64,000 nucleotides of DNA from the NCBI GenBank assembly GCA_020025595.1, contig JAHHRV010000006.1, positions 62,001-126,000 of the forward strand. The letters are read 5' to 3'. Under the pieces are notes generated by a model. It saw only the letters and a program-made list of their open reading frames with translations, was not told where the DNA came from and did no database searches. This DNA is from Oscillospiraceae bacterium. GTDB lineage: Bacteria; Bacillota; Clostridia; Oscillospirales; Oscillospiraceae. Below, piece by piece: positions 24,944 to 33,027 of the stretch. The position numbers were made by a program, and so were the translations under genes. Each line of letters opens with the position of its first letter. Positions within the stretch are counted from its first letter, which is position 1.

Positions 24944-26893
24944 TTATACCAGACGGCTGCCGGCCTGGATGGAATCATCCAGCATGACCAGATTCAGCTT
25001 GTCGCCGCGCTCTGCGCTCAGCAGCATACCGCAGCTCTCCTGGCCCATCATCTTGCGGGGTGCCAGGTTGGTAACGGCAACCAGAGTCTTGCCCACCAGT
25101 TCCTCGGGGGTGTAGTACTGGGCAATGCCGGACAGGATCTGGCGAGGCTCCTTGGTGCCGTCGTTCAGAGTGAACTTCAGCAGCTTCTTGCTCTTTTTCA
25201 CATTCTCACAGGCCAGAACCTTCACAACGGTCATCTCGACCTTCTCGAATTCGTCGAAGTTGATCTGAGGCAGGGGCTCGGGCAGAGGATCTTCCTCAGG
25301 CTCTGCTTCCTTGGCGGTCAGCTCTTCCAGAGCAGCCAGCTCCTTCTCCATGTCGATTCTGGGGAACAGTGCAGGGCCAACCACGGGAGCAGCATCCTGA
25401 GGCAGAACGCCAAAGACATTCAGATGATCCCAGTCAGCAGCAGGCTTGCCCAGACGGTTGTTGATCTCTTCTGCGGTTGCAGGCATGAAGGGAGTCAGCA
25501 GACCTGCGCAGATACGAATGGTCTCCAGCAGGTTGTACAGGACTCTTGCCAGACGGGGCTTGTTCTCCTCGCTCTTAGCCAGAACCCAGGGTGCATTCTC
25601 ATCAATATACTTATTGGCACGGGAGATGACCTTGAACACTTCGTTCAGTGCATTCTGGAATGCAAAGTGCTCCATCTGCTCCTCGTAACGGTCACGCAGT
25701 GTGGAAACCATGTTGACCAGCTCGTTGTCCAGCTCGGGATTCTCCAGCTGCTCAGCGGGCAGATGCTCGCCGAAATACTTCTGAGCCATTGCCACCGTAC
25801 GGCTGACCAGGTTGCCCAGGTCGTTTGCGAGGTCGGTGTTGATGGTGGAGATCAGCATCTCGTTGGTGAAGTTGCCGTCAGAACCGAAGGGGAAGGTGCG
25901 CAGCAGGAAGAAACGCAGTGCATCCACGCCGAAGTGCTCAGCCAGCACATAGGGATCGACCACATTGCCACGGGACTTGGACATCTTCTCGCCGTTGAAG
26001 TTCAGCCAGCCATGACCAAAGACCTTCTTGGGCAGGGGCAGATCCAGGCTCATCAGCATAGCGGGCCAGATGATGGAATGGAAACGAACGATTTCCTTGC
26101 CCACGAAGTGAACATCTGCAGGCCAGAAGTCCTTCAGATCGTCATACTTATCATTTTCAAAGCCCAGAGCGGTCATGTAGTTAAACAGTGCATCGATCCA
26201 CACATAGACCACATGGCCCGGGTCAAAGTCCACGGGAACGCCCCAGGTGAAGCTGGTACGGGAAACGCACAGATCCTCCAGACCGGGCTTGATGAAGTTG
26301 TTGACCATCTCGTTCACGCGGCTTCTGGGCTCCAGATAGTCGGTGTTCTCCAGCAGATCCTGGATGCGGTCGGCATACTTGGAGAGGCGGAAGAAATATG
26401 CCTCTTCCTCTGCGTCCTGAACTTCACGGCCGCAGTCGGGGCACTTGCCGTCCTTCAGCTGGCTCTCGGTCCAGAAGGACTCGCAGGGCTTGCAGTACTT
26501 GCCCTTGTAAGTACCCTTGTAGATGTCGCCGTTTTCATACATCTTCTTGAAGATCTTCTGAATGGCAGCCACATGGTAATCGTCGGTGGTACGGATGAAA
26601 CGGTCGTAGGAGATGTTCATCAGCTTCCACAGATCCAGAACACCCCGGTCACCGGTGACGATGTTGTCAACGAACTGCTTGGGGGTGATGCCCGCTTCCT
26701 TAGCCTTGTCCTCGATCTTCTGGCCATGCTCGTCAGTGCCGGTCAGGAACATGACATTGTAGCCCTGCATACGCTTGTAGCGGGCCATTGCATCGGTTGC
26801 CACGGTGCAGTAGCTGTGACCGATATGCAGCTTCGCAGAGGGGTAGTAGATGGGCGTTGTAATATAGAAATTGCCCTTGCATTTTTCACACAT
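24944..26893 (-). CDS. metG: Methionyl-tRNA synthetase
   Basis: This 649-residue class I synthetase charges tRNA-Met. It has the ATP-binding PSAKLHIGHSYC (HIGH-type), the Cys-rich insertion CKPCESFW...CPDCGR typical of zinc-bearing MetG, and the KMSKSRGN signature near residue 305. A C-terminal EMAP/Trbp111-type tRNA-binding domain (residues about 545-649, FDEFEKVEMTVVKVLACENV to the end) promotes dimerisation. The start at 26891-26893 follows AGGAGG. A T-box leader upstream controls it. Confidence 0.97.
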   Translation of the reverse strand: MCEKCKGNFYITTPIYYPSAKLHIGHSYCTVATDAMARYKRMQGYNVMFLTGTDEHGQKIEDKAKEAGITPKQFVDNIVTGDRGVLDLWKLMNISYDRFIRTTDDYHVAAIQKIFKKMYENGDIYKGTYKGKYCKPCESFWTESQLKDGKCPDCGREVQDAEEEAYFFRLSKYADRIQDLLENTDYLEPRSRVNEMVNNFIKPGLEDLCVSRTSFTWGVPVDFDPGHVVYVWIDALFNYMTALGFENDKYDDLKDFWPADVHFVGKEIVRFHSIIWPAMLMSLDLPLPKKVFGHGWLNFNGEKMSKSRGNVVDPYVLAEHFGVDALRFFLLRTFPFGSDGNFTNEMLISTINTDLANDLGNLVSRTVAMAQKYFGEHLPAEQLENPELDNELVNMVSTLRDRYEEQMEHFAFQNALNEVFKVISRANKYIDENAPWVLAKSEENKPRLARVLYNLLETIRICAGLLTPFMPATAEEINNRLGKPAADWDHLNVFGVLPQDAAPVVGPALFPRIDMEKELAALEELTAKEAEPEEDPLPEPLPQINFDEFEKVEMTVVKVLACENVKKSKKLLKFTLNDGTKEPRQILSGIAQYYTPEELVGKTLVAVTNLAPRKMMGQESCGMLLSAERGDKLNLVMLDDSIQAGSRLV

Positions 26894-26920
26894 AAAAATC
26901 TTCCTCCTAAAAAAAGAAAA

Positions 26921-27150
26921 TCGCCCTTGAATCACTCAAGGGCGACAAAATTGACGCGGTACCACCTTGTTTCGTATCCGTGCGGATACCTCTTGGCGCG
27001 ATGACGGGCGCACCCGTACCGGCCTACCTATCGACCGGTCAGCTCCGAGACCATGTTCACCAGGTTCGCGCGTCCCCCTTCACAGCTGCCGGGGTTCTCT
27101 GTCCGCTCTTGCAAGGTTACTCTTCTCTTCATAGCCAATTTGTGGAATTG
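26921..27150 (-). promoter_or_regulatory. T-box riboswitch controlling metG
   Basis: On the minus strand the leader contains AAGGTGGTACCGCG (26955-26968), the T-box that binds the uncharged tRNA 3' end, followed by a terminator hairpin TCGCCCTTGA/TCAAGGGCGA (26921-26945) and a long U tract TTTTCTTTTTTT. Upstream stem I sequences carry a GAGAA element, and an ATG at 27052-27054 in a suitable place to be the Met specifier codon. Uncharged tRNA-Met should therefore favour antitermination and metG expression. Confidence 0.93.
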
Positions 27151-27157
27151 TAGGGTT

Positions 27158-27187
27158 ATTATAGACTGTTTTCTACAGCTTTGTCAA
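27158..27187 (-). promoter_or_regulatory. Promoter of the T-box/metG transcript
   Basis: On the minus strand a consensus TTGACA and a consensus TATAAT are separated by 18 bases, just upstream of the T-box leader. The -35 box touches the last codon of the EutN-like gene. Confidence 0.75.
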
Positions 27188-27426
27188 CCTCTATTTCCAT
27201 TTTCTGATACAATGCCAATGATTGCCGCATCCACGGGACACGCCGGTGTCAGCATTTTTGCTGCATCCGATGCACACAGCAGCACAAGATCCTGCTGCTT
27301 CGCGCCAACCAGATCCAGCGCAGCGATCGTCCGGTCCTCCACCTTGACCTGAGCCCAGTGAAGGTCCTGCGCATTTTCCACTGTCCGTTCCAGCAAAACC
27401 GGTCCGATTACCTGTCCGATTGTCAT
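27184..27426 (-). CDS. EutN/CcmL-family protein, orphan
   Basis: The 80-residue protein matches the EutN/CcmL family of pentameric vertex proteins of bacterial microcompartments. It starts MTIGQVIGPVLLERT (family: IGxVVGxVxATxK), has IAALDLVGAKQQDLVLLC in the middle, and ends in the hallmark PVDAAIIGIVSE. A GGGAGGA site precedes the ATG. No shell hexamer, encapsulated enzyme or signature activating enzyme gene lies nearby; the neighbours are metG and the TetM-like fusion gene. It may work with a distant shell locus or outside microcompartments. I cannot tell which. Confidence 0.82.
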   Translation of the reverse strand: MTIGQVIGPVLLERTVENAQDLHWAQVKVEDRTIAALDLVGAKQQDLVLLCASDAAKMLTPACPVDAAIIGIVSENGNRG

Positions 27427-27496
27427 ATTTTATTCCTCCCTTCTTCCATATATTGTCCAAACGCCGGATTGCTATGATGGCAAAAGATGGATTTTC

Positions 27497-27525
27497 TTGA
27501 CTCGATATCGGAATAAAGATATAAT
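27497..27525 (+). promoter_or_regulatory. Promoter of the TetM-like/NYN fusion gene
   Basis: TTGACT and a consensus TATAAT are separated by 17 bases, about 60 bases upstream of the start codon. Confidence 0.7.
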
Positions 27526-27588
27526 GATGAAACAATCATCCGGATCAGATCCGATGAAATCCGTTATCACAGGCAGGGAGTGCCACCT

Positions 27589-30159
27589 ATGAGAAATATC
27601 GTTTGCGGAATCCTTGCCCATGTGGATGCAGGCAAGACCACACTGTCAGAAGCCATGCTCTATGCCACCGGTATGCGCCGCCAGCTGGGGCGGGTGGATC
27701 ACAAGGATGCCTTTTTAGACACCCACGACTTAGAGCGCCAGCGGGGCATCACCATATTTTCCAAACTGGCTCTGCTGAACACCGAGCATCTTCAGATCAC
27801 CCTGGTAGACACTCCGGGCCATGTGGACTTTTCTGCCGAGGCAGAGCGCACCATGCCCATTCTGGACTGTGCCATTCTGGTCATCAACGGCACCGACGGT
27901 GTCCAGGCCCACACCCTGACCCTGTGGGAGCTGCTGCAGCGCTACCATATTCCAACTTTTCTGTATGTAAATAAGATGGACCTGCCGGGAAAGGGCAAAG
28001 AAGCCCTGCTGAGTCAGCTGCAGGAGCGGCTTTCCGGCAACATCGTGGATTTCGGTGCCGATTTTGACACCATTGCAGAAGCCGCCGCTGTCTGCGACGA
28101 GGCAGTTCTGGAGCAGTACCTGAATGACGGTTCTGTCACAGCGGGCAACATTCAGGGACTGATTGCCGGACGGAAGCTGTTCCCCTGCTGCTTTGGCTCT
28201 GCGCTGAAGCTGGAGGGTGTTGACGAATTTCTCAGCATACTGGACACCTACGCCCCGGAAAACACCTATCCGGAGGAATTTTCCGCCAAGGTCTACAAGA
28301 TTTCCCGGGACCCTCAGGGCAACCGGCTGACCTGGCTGAAGGTGACCGGCGGCTCGCTGAAGGTTCGCTCTGCCCTGTCCTACCGCAACCGGGACGGCAA
28401 GGATTTCACAGAAAAATGCATCCAGCTTCGGGTGTATTCAGGCCCCCAGTTCACCCAGGCCGAGGAAATTCCCGCCGGAAACTGCTGCGCAGTTCAGGGT
28501 CTGAGCGCTACCTATGCAGGCCAGTCCCTTGGGGCAGACTCCGACGATACGCAGCCCATTCTGGAGCCGGTCATGAGCTATCAGATCAACCTGCCCGCCG
28601 GCAAGGACCCCCTCACCGTCCTTCCCCAGCTGCGCCAGCTGGAAGAGGAAGACCCTCAGCTGCACATTCTCTGGGATGACCGACTGAAACAGATTCATGC
28701 CCAGCTGATGGGCAAGGTGCAGCTGGAAATTCTACAGAGTCTGATCCTGCAGCGGTTCGATCTGCCCGTCACCTTTGACACGGGACACATCTCTTATAAG
28801 GAAACCATCCGCACAACGGTAGAAGGTGTGGGCCATTTTGAGCCGCTGCGCCACTATGCAGAAGTGCATCTTCTGATGGAGCCGGGCGAACCAGGCAGTG
28901 GAATCCATATCAACTCCAAATGTCCCCTGGAAATTCTCGATATCAATTTCCAGAGGCTGATTCTGACCCATATCGCCGAAAAACACCACCTGGGCGTTTT
29001 AACCGGCTCCCCTGTCACTGACCTGAACATTACCCTTGTATCCGGCCGTGCCCACCTAAAGCACACCGAGGGCGGCGACTTCCGTCAGGCCACCTACCGG
29101 GCCATCCGTCAGGGTCTGATGCAGGCGGAAAGCGTGCTGCTGGAGCCCTGGTACGAATTTGTTCTCACAGTGCCCACCCCACAGATTGGACGGGCCATCA
29201 CTGATATCCGCTCCATGTCCGGCGAGTTTGATTCCCCCGAATCCAGCGGCGATGACTCCATCCTGCGGGGTATCGTCCCTGTATCAGAGGTTCGGGATTA
29301 TGCATCCGATGTGGCATCCTACACCCACGGCACGGGCATTTTCCAGACCCGGCTTCTGGGCTACCGTACCTGCCACAACGCCGACGAAATCATCGAAGCC
29401 CGGGGCTATGACCCGGAGGCAGATCTGGAAAACACCCCGGATTCTGTCTTCTGTGCCCATGGCGCAGGCTTCACCGTAAAGTGGAATCAGGTTCCCGAGT
29501 ATATGCACCTGTCCAGCATCCTGGAAAAGCCCGCCCAGCCCCAGATTGTCACCCGGAATCTACGGATGGACGACAAAGAGCTGGAGCGCATCATGGAACG
29601 GGAGTTCGGCCCGGTGCGCAGGCGGCAGTACACCGCTCCCGTAAACCGCCCTGCCGCAGACAAGCTCCCCATCGCACCGCCGAAAGAGAATCTGCTGATC
29701 GTGGACGGATACAATGTTCTGTTTGCCTGTGACGAACTGGAGCAGGTTGCCAAAATAGACCTGGGCTCTGCTCGTCAGCGGCTGATCGAGCTGCTGGACA
29801 ACTACTCCAGCTTTAAGCACTGCCAGATCATTCTGGTATTCGACGGCTATCGGGCCAAAGGCAATCCCGGCGAAAAGCAGCTGCACAACCAAATGCAGAT
29901 TGTCTACACCAAGGAGGGCCAGACGGCAGATGCCTACATTGAATCCATGGCAACCCAGATTGGAAGCAACTACAATGTCCGGGTGGTCACATCCGACTCT
30001 CTGGTTCAGCTGTCCAGCTTCCGCTCCGGCCTGCTGCGTATGTCCGCTCGGGAGCTGTGGATGGATATCGAACGCTCTGAAGGGCAGCTGCGGACGCTGC
30101 TGGAAGATTTTCACCAACGGGAATACCGAAAATTTCATAAAAAAGAGGTGCACCAATGA
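27589..30159 (+). CDS. TetM/EF-G-like translational GTPase fused to a YacP/Rae1-type NYN nuclease domain
   Basis: This 856-residue protein joins two ribosome-linked modules. Residues about 1-640 follow the TetM/TetO ribosomal-protection GTPases: G1 AHVDAGKTT, G3 DTPGHVD, G4 NKMD, and EF-G-like domains II-V. The tip of domain IV reads HTEGGDF (about 492-498) where TetM has the STP loop that displaces tetracycline, so drug resistance is doubtful. After a linker at about 680-700 comes a NYN/PIN-like domain (about 702-850) of the YacP type, starting LLIVDGYNVLF and keeping acidic residues near Asp 706, 752, 781 and 803. Bacillus YacP (Rae1) cuts mRNA in the ribosomal A site, the same place TetM binds. 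ATG 27589 fits the AGGGAG site better than an in-frame GTG at 27580. Confidence 0.9.
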   Translation: MRNIVCGILAHVDAGKTTLSEAMLYATGMRRQLGRVDHKDAFLDTHDLERQRGITIFSKLALLNTEHLQITLVDTPGHVDFSAEAERTMPILDCAILVINGTDGVQAHTLTLWELLQRYHIPTFLYVNKMDLPGKGKEALLSQLQERLSGNIVDFGADFDTIAEAAAVCDEAVLEQYLNDGSVTAGNIQGLIAGRKLFPCCFGSALKLEGVDEFLSILDTYAPENTYPEEFSAKVYKISRDPQGNRLTWLKVTGGSLKVRSALSYRNRDGKDFTEKCIQLRVYSGPQFTQAEEIPAGNCCAVQGLSATYAGQSLGADSDDTQPILEPVMSYQINLPAGKDPLTVLPQLRQLEEEDPQLHILWDDRLKQIHAQLMGKVQLEILQSLILQRFDLPVTFDTGHISYKETIRTTVEGVGHFEPLRHYAEVHLLMEPGEPGSGIHINSKCPLEILDINFQRLILTHIAEKHHLGVLTGSPVTDLNITLVSGRAHLKHTEGGDFRQATYRAIRQGLMQAESVLLEPWYEFVLTVPTPQIGRAITDIRSMSGEFDSPESSGDDSILRGIVPVSEVRDYASDVASYTHGTGIFQTRLLGYRTCHNADEIIEARGYDPEADLENTPDSVFCAHGAGFTVKWNQVPEYMHLSSILEKPAQPQIVTRNLRMDDKELERIMEREFGPVRRRQYTAPVNRPAADKLPIAPPKENLLIVDGYNVLFACDELEQVAKIDLGSARQRLIELLDNYSSFKHCQIILVFDGYRAKGNPGEKQLHNQMQIVYTKEGQTADAYIESMATQIGSNYNVRVVTSDSLVQLSSFRSGLLRMSARELWMDIERSEGQLRTLLEDFHQREYRKFHKKEVHQ

Positions 30160-30647
30160 TCAATTTCAAAAAGAAGCTCGATAAGGTTATCGAAAAATGT
30201 CTCCTTGCGCTGGAATCCATCATCGCCCTGATCTCCACTGTGGTTCTGTTTGTGCTGCTGGTCGTGACTCTGGTCAGTATTTTCAGCAACCCCGATTACT
30301 TTCTCCAGAACGATGCAGTCAATTGCTTTCTGCAGCAGATCCTGGGCATTGTGATCGGTCTGGAATTTGTAAAGCTGCTGATGCACATGACCCCCGCCAA
30401 CATTCTGGAGGTTCTGATCATGGCTATTGCCCGTCACATCGTCGTGGGTCACGGAGGCGCTCTTGCCAATCTGGTGAGCATCCTGTGCATCGTTGCCCTG
30501 TTTGCTACCAAGCGCTATCTCATTCCCCGGGCTGAGCTTCATGTGGAACTGGAAGAGGAAGTTCCCACCGAACAGCATCGCCACCACAGATCCCGAAACG
30601 GAAAAAATCAGCAGCAGTCCAAAAAGCAGGAAGCTGACGGAAAATAA
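30156..30647 (+). CDS. Small PsiE-like membrane protein
   Basis: This 163-residue protein has three to four predicted membrane helices (about 18-45, 58-78, 84-100, 103-122), a conserved middle section EFVKLLMHMTPANILEVLIMAIARHIVVGH, and a hydrophilic His/Gln-rich C-terminal tail. The pattern is that of the PsiE family, named after a phosphate-starvation-inducible E. coli protein of unknown function. The start overlaps the stop of the GTPase-nuclease fusion by four bases (ATGA), so the two are translationally coupled. A terminator follows. The family call is tentative. Confidence 0.7.
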   Translation: MINFKKKLDKVIEKCLLALESIIALISTVVLFVLLVVTLVSIFSNPDYFLQNDAVNCFLQQILGIVIGLEFVKLLMHMTPANILEVLIMAIARHIVVGHGGALANLVSILCIVALFATKRYLIPRAELHVELEEEVPTEQHRHHRSRNGKNQQQSKKQEADGK

Positions 30648-30690
30648 AAAAATCCTCCGGCTGTTTTCACAGTCGGAGGTCTTTTTATGT
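30647..30690. terminator. Bidirectional intrinsic terminator
   Basis: A 10-bp stem with one G-U pair (30654-30663 with 30670-30679, loop TTTTCA) has TCTTTTTAT after it on the plus strand and GATTTTTTT on the minus strand. Confidence 0.85.
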
Positions 30691-31098
30691 CTTCTTAATA
30701 AACTTTTCCTTGCATTTCGGACAGGTGATGGAGATTTTACCCTTTCCTCTGGGAACGCGAACTGTCTGGTGACACTTGGGGCAGGTAAAATAGCGATTGT
30801 TGCGATCCTTGATGCGATCGATCATCAGCAGGAATCTGCGGTTCTCCTGATACCGCTTGTAGGTATTGCGGGAGAAGCAGCGAACCATTGCCCACACAAG
30901 CAGGCCATAGGAAGCCAGCGTCAGCAACAGATCCACCATTGGTCTGTGTACAAACATACAGATGAGGCACAGCACCATGCCTGTCATCAAAAGCGTCATA
31001 TTCAATCGGTCATGACCGTATCTTCCATACATAAAACGCTGCATTCCAGCAGTGAAATTTGCACCGATCCGCCGAAGCCAGCCAGAAAAATTTTTCAT
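30685..31098 (-). CDS. Membrane protein with C-terminal zinc ribbon
   Basis: The 137-residue protein has two membrane helices in its first half (about 35-55 and 58-75) and a C-terminal zinc ribbon with CPKCHQTVRVPRGKGKISITCPKCKEKF. The C-x2-C pairs and basic loop between them resemble MJ0042-type zinc ribbons. Its function is unknown. I chose the ATG at 31096-31098, which has AAGGTGA upstream; a GTG three codons earlier is possible. It is a lone gene between two operons. Confidence 0.72.
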   Translation of the reverse strand: MKNFSGWLRRIGANFTAGMQRFMYGRYGHDRLNMTLLMTGMVLCLICMFVHRPMVDLLLTLASYGLLVWAMVRCFSRNTYKRYQENRRFLLMIDRIKDRNNRYFTCPKCHQTVRVPRGKGKISITCPKCKEKFIKKT

Positions 31099-31260
31099 CG
31101 GAATCACCTTGTAATTGAATTGATATGCCTATTATATTGCAATTATCCGGGATTTCAACACCTGAAAGCCAATGTTTACGGATTGTTTGCATTCTGAAGC
31201 AGCTCTACTCCGTAAAAAAGCGCCCCTTCAGGCGCTTTTACATAGTTTGCATATATTCGA

Positions 31261-31839
31261 TCAGTATTCTCGGACAACCGCCTTCACAATACCGATCAGC
31301 TCTGCTTCCGAGCCATCAATCGGTTCGTAAGCAGGATTCTCCGGCATCAGCCAAATCTCTCCGTTTTTCCTGCGCAGGCGCTTTACCGTGGCCTCGTCTG
31401 CAATTCTTGCCACCACGATCTGTCCGTCATCTGCGGTAGACTGGGGGCGGACAACCACCTTGTCCCCGGACAGGATTCCGGCGTTGATCATGCTGTCGCC
31501 CCGGACTCGCAGAGCAAAGCAGCTGGGATCACCGTCCCATGCCATGGTTCCTTCCTGGTTTTCCACAGCAAGAATTGGAATACCTGCTGTCACCACACCC
31601 ACAATCGGGATCTGTCCGACTCGGCTGCAGGTGGCTATGGCGCGCTTTCTGCCCTTGGTGTCACCACCCTGGAGCAGCCCCTTTTCCTGCAGCGCCCTCA
31701 GGTGATAGCTGACAGAGGCCGTGGAACGCAGGCCTACGCCGGCGCCGATTTCCCGAACGGATGGCGCATAGCCATTTTCCTGGATAAAATGAGTGATAAA
31801 TTCCAAAATAAGATCAGATTTATCCGATGTTCGCGGCAT
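31261..31839 (-). CDS. lexA: LexA repressor
   Basis: The 192-residue protein represses SOS genes and cleaves itself when RecA filaments form. An N-terminal winged helix (about 1-65, with PSVREIGAGVGLRSTASVSYHLRAL) is followed by the S24 peptidase domain. The self-cleavage Ala-Gly pair is in VVTAGIP, the catalytic Ser in RVRGDSM, and the catalytic Lys in ATVKRL. The second of two nearby in-frame ATGs (31837-31839) is preferred because AGGAGGG lies six bases upstream of it. A probable LexA operator overlaps its own promoter. Confidence 0.95.
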   Translation of the reverse strand: MPRTSDKSDLILEFITHFIQENGYAPSVREIGAGVGLRSTASVSYHLRALQEKGLLQGGDTKGRKRAIATCSRVGQIPIVGVVTAGIPILAVENQEGTMAWDGDPSCFALRVRGDSMINAGILSGDKVVVRPQSTADDGQIVVARIADEATVKRLRRKNGEIWLMPENPAYEPIDGSEAELIGIVKAVVREY

Positions 31840-31866
31840 TGCCATCCCTCCTTGTTATATATCAGA

Positions 31867-31905
31867 AGCATAACACAAAAAATGTAAAAAAGCAAACATT
31901 TGTTT
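31867..31905 (-). promoter_or_regulatory. lexA promoter with overlapping LexA operator
   Basis: On the minus strand TTGCTT (31890-31895) and TATGCT (31867-31872) are spaced by 17 bases. The palindrome AAACA-TT-TGTTT (31894-31905) overlaps the -35 box. It resembles a relaxed Gram-positive SOS box (CGAAC-N4-GTTCG), which would give autoregulation. Confidence 0.6.
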
Positions 31906-31931
31906 TTTGTTATCCTGTTGTTATTGCCCAC

Positions 31932-31960
31932 TTGACCCTGATACAGCCTTGTGCTATGAT
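31932..31960 (+). promoter_or_regulatory. Promoter of the YitT-family gene
   Basis: TTGACC and TATGAT are separated by 17 bases, about 55 bases upstream of the YitT start and divergent from lexA. Confidence 0.6.
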
Positions 31961-32015
31961 GATTTTGTATGAGATTAAGCCCCGGGATTATGGGGTAAAT
32001 TGGAGCCTTGATATT

Positions 32016-32966
32016 ATGATGAGAGAAAAGATGAGAGAAGAACACGATTTCCCCACAAAGAAAATTTTCACCTATCTGGTAATTGTCGGTCTGGCCCTGC
32101 TCAGCGCCATGAACTATCAGCTGTTCGTCTTTCCAAACAAATTCGCACCTGCCGGTCTGAACGGTCTATGTACCATGATTCAGTATGTCCTGCATATCAA
32201 TGTGGGCTACATGAATCTGATCATCAACATTCCTTTGGCATTCGTTGTGTACAGACATGTCAGCAAGGTCATCGCCGTTCGTTCCATGATCTATGTTGTA
32301 TGTTTCTCACTTTCCCTGATTTTACTGGAGCATGTGGACATATCCGCCTTTGCCTATTCCACCGATAACGGTACCAGCACCATCCTCGGTCCGCTGGTCG
32401 CCGGTATTATCAACGGTGCTTGTTACTCCATGCTGATCAAAGCCTGCTCCTCCACCGGCGGCACCGACTTTGTGGCAACTCTGGTGCGCAAAAGACACGC
32501 TGAGATGAACTTCATGTGGATCGTATTCACCCTGAATTCCCTGGTTGCAATCATCAGCTACTTTGTTTACGGCTACCAAATCGAGCCCGTTCTGCTGTGC
32601 ATCCTGTACAGCTTTATGTCCAGCACCGTTTCTGATAAGGTTCTCAAAAGCGGCAGAAGCGCCATTCGCTTTGAAATCATCACCGACTACGCAGATGCTC
32701 TTTCCGAGGAAATCATCACCAAACTGCACCACAGTGCCACGCTGGTTCCCGGCAAGGGTATGTACTCCGGTCATAAAACCAACATTCTTGTATGTATCAT
32801 CAATAAAACTCAGATTCCTGTCCTGGGCAGTATTATTGCCCACTATCCCCACACCTTCGCAGTTATGAGTTCCGTCACCGAAGTCATGGGCAATTTTAAG
32901 CATATGAACACCAACGGTACCGAAAGCAATATTTTCCTTGACACAGGCGATGGTTCTGCGGTATAA
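32016..32966 (+). CDS. YitT-family membrane protein (DUF161/DUF2179)
   Basis: This 316-residue protein has five to six membrane helices in the first 210 residues, including the family's [18 protein letters not shown] and [14 protein letters not shown] segments. A cytoplasmic C-terminal DUF2179 domain (about 235-310) contains [27 protein letters not shown]. The family is abundant in Firmicutes, and its transport role is not established. Three in-frame ATGs are close together (32016, 32019, 32031); I use the first because GGAG lies upstream. The guaB promoter is inside its 3' end. Confidence 0.87.
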   Translation: MMREKMREEHDFPTKKIFTYLVIVGLALLSAMNYQLFVFPNKFAPAGLNGLCTMIQYVLHINVGYMNLIINIPLAFVVYRHVSKVIAVRSMIYVVCFSLSLILLEHVDISAFAYSTDNGTSTILGPLVAGIINGACYSMLIKACSSTGGTDFVATLVRKRHAEMNFMWIVFTLNSLVAIISYFVYGYQIEPVLLCILYSFMSSTVSDKVLKSGRSAIRFEIITDYADALSEEIITKLHHSATLVPGKGMYSGHKTNILVCIINKTQIPVLGSIIAHYPHTFAVMSSVTEVMGNFKHMNTNGTESNIFLDTGDGSAV

Positions 32967-32967
32967 T
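32938..32967 (+). promoter_or_regulatory. Promoter of guaB within the 3' end of the YitT gene
   Basis: TTGACA and TATAAT, both consensus, are separated by 18 bases and overlap the last codons of the YitT gene. Confidence 0.7.
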
Positions 32968-33027
32968 CGACAAAATATCATATCTAATTTTATTAACCCT
33001 ATACAAATAAAAGGAGGAAATTCACAC

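Noticed and set aside
27184..27426. A bacterial microcompartment locus
   Set aside because: Only one EutN/CcmL-type gene is present; no shell hexamer or cargo enzyme is in the window.
27589..30159. Tetracycline resistance by ribosomal protection
   Set aside because: The GTPase resembles TetM, but the domain IV tip lacks the STP loop and the protein carries an extra nuclease domain. There is no mobile-element context.
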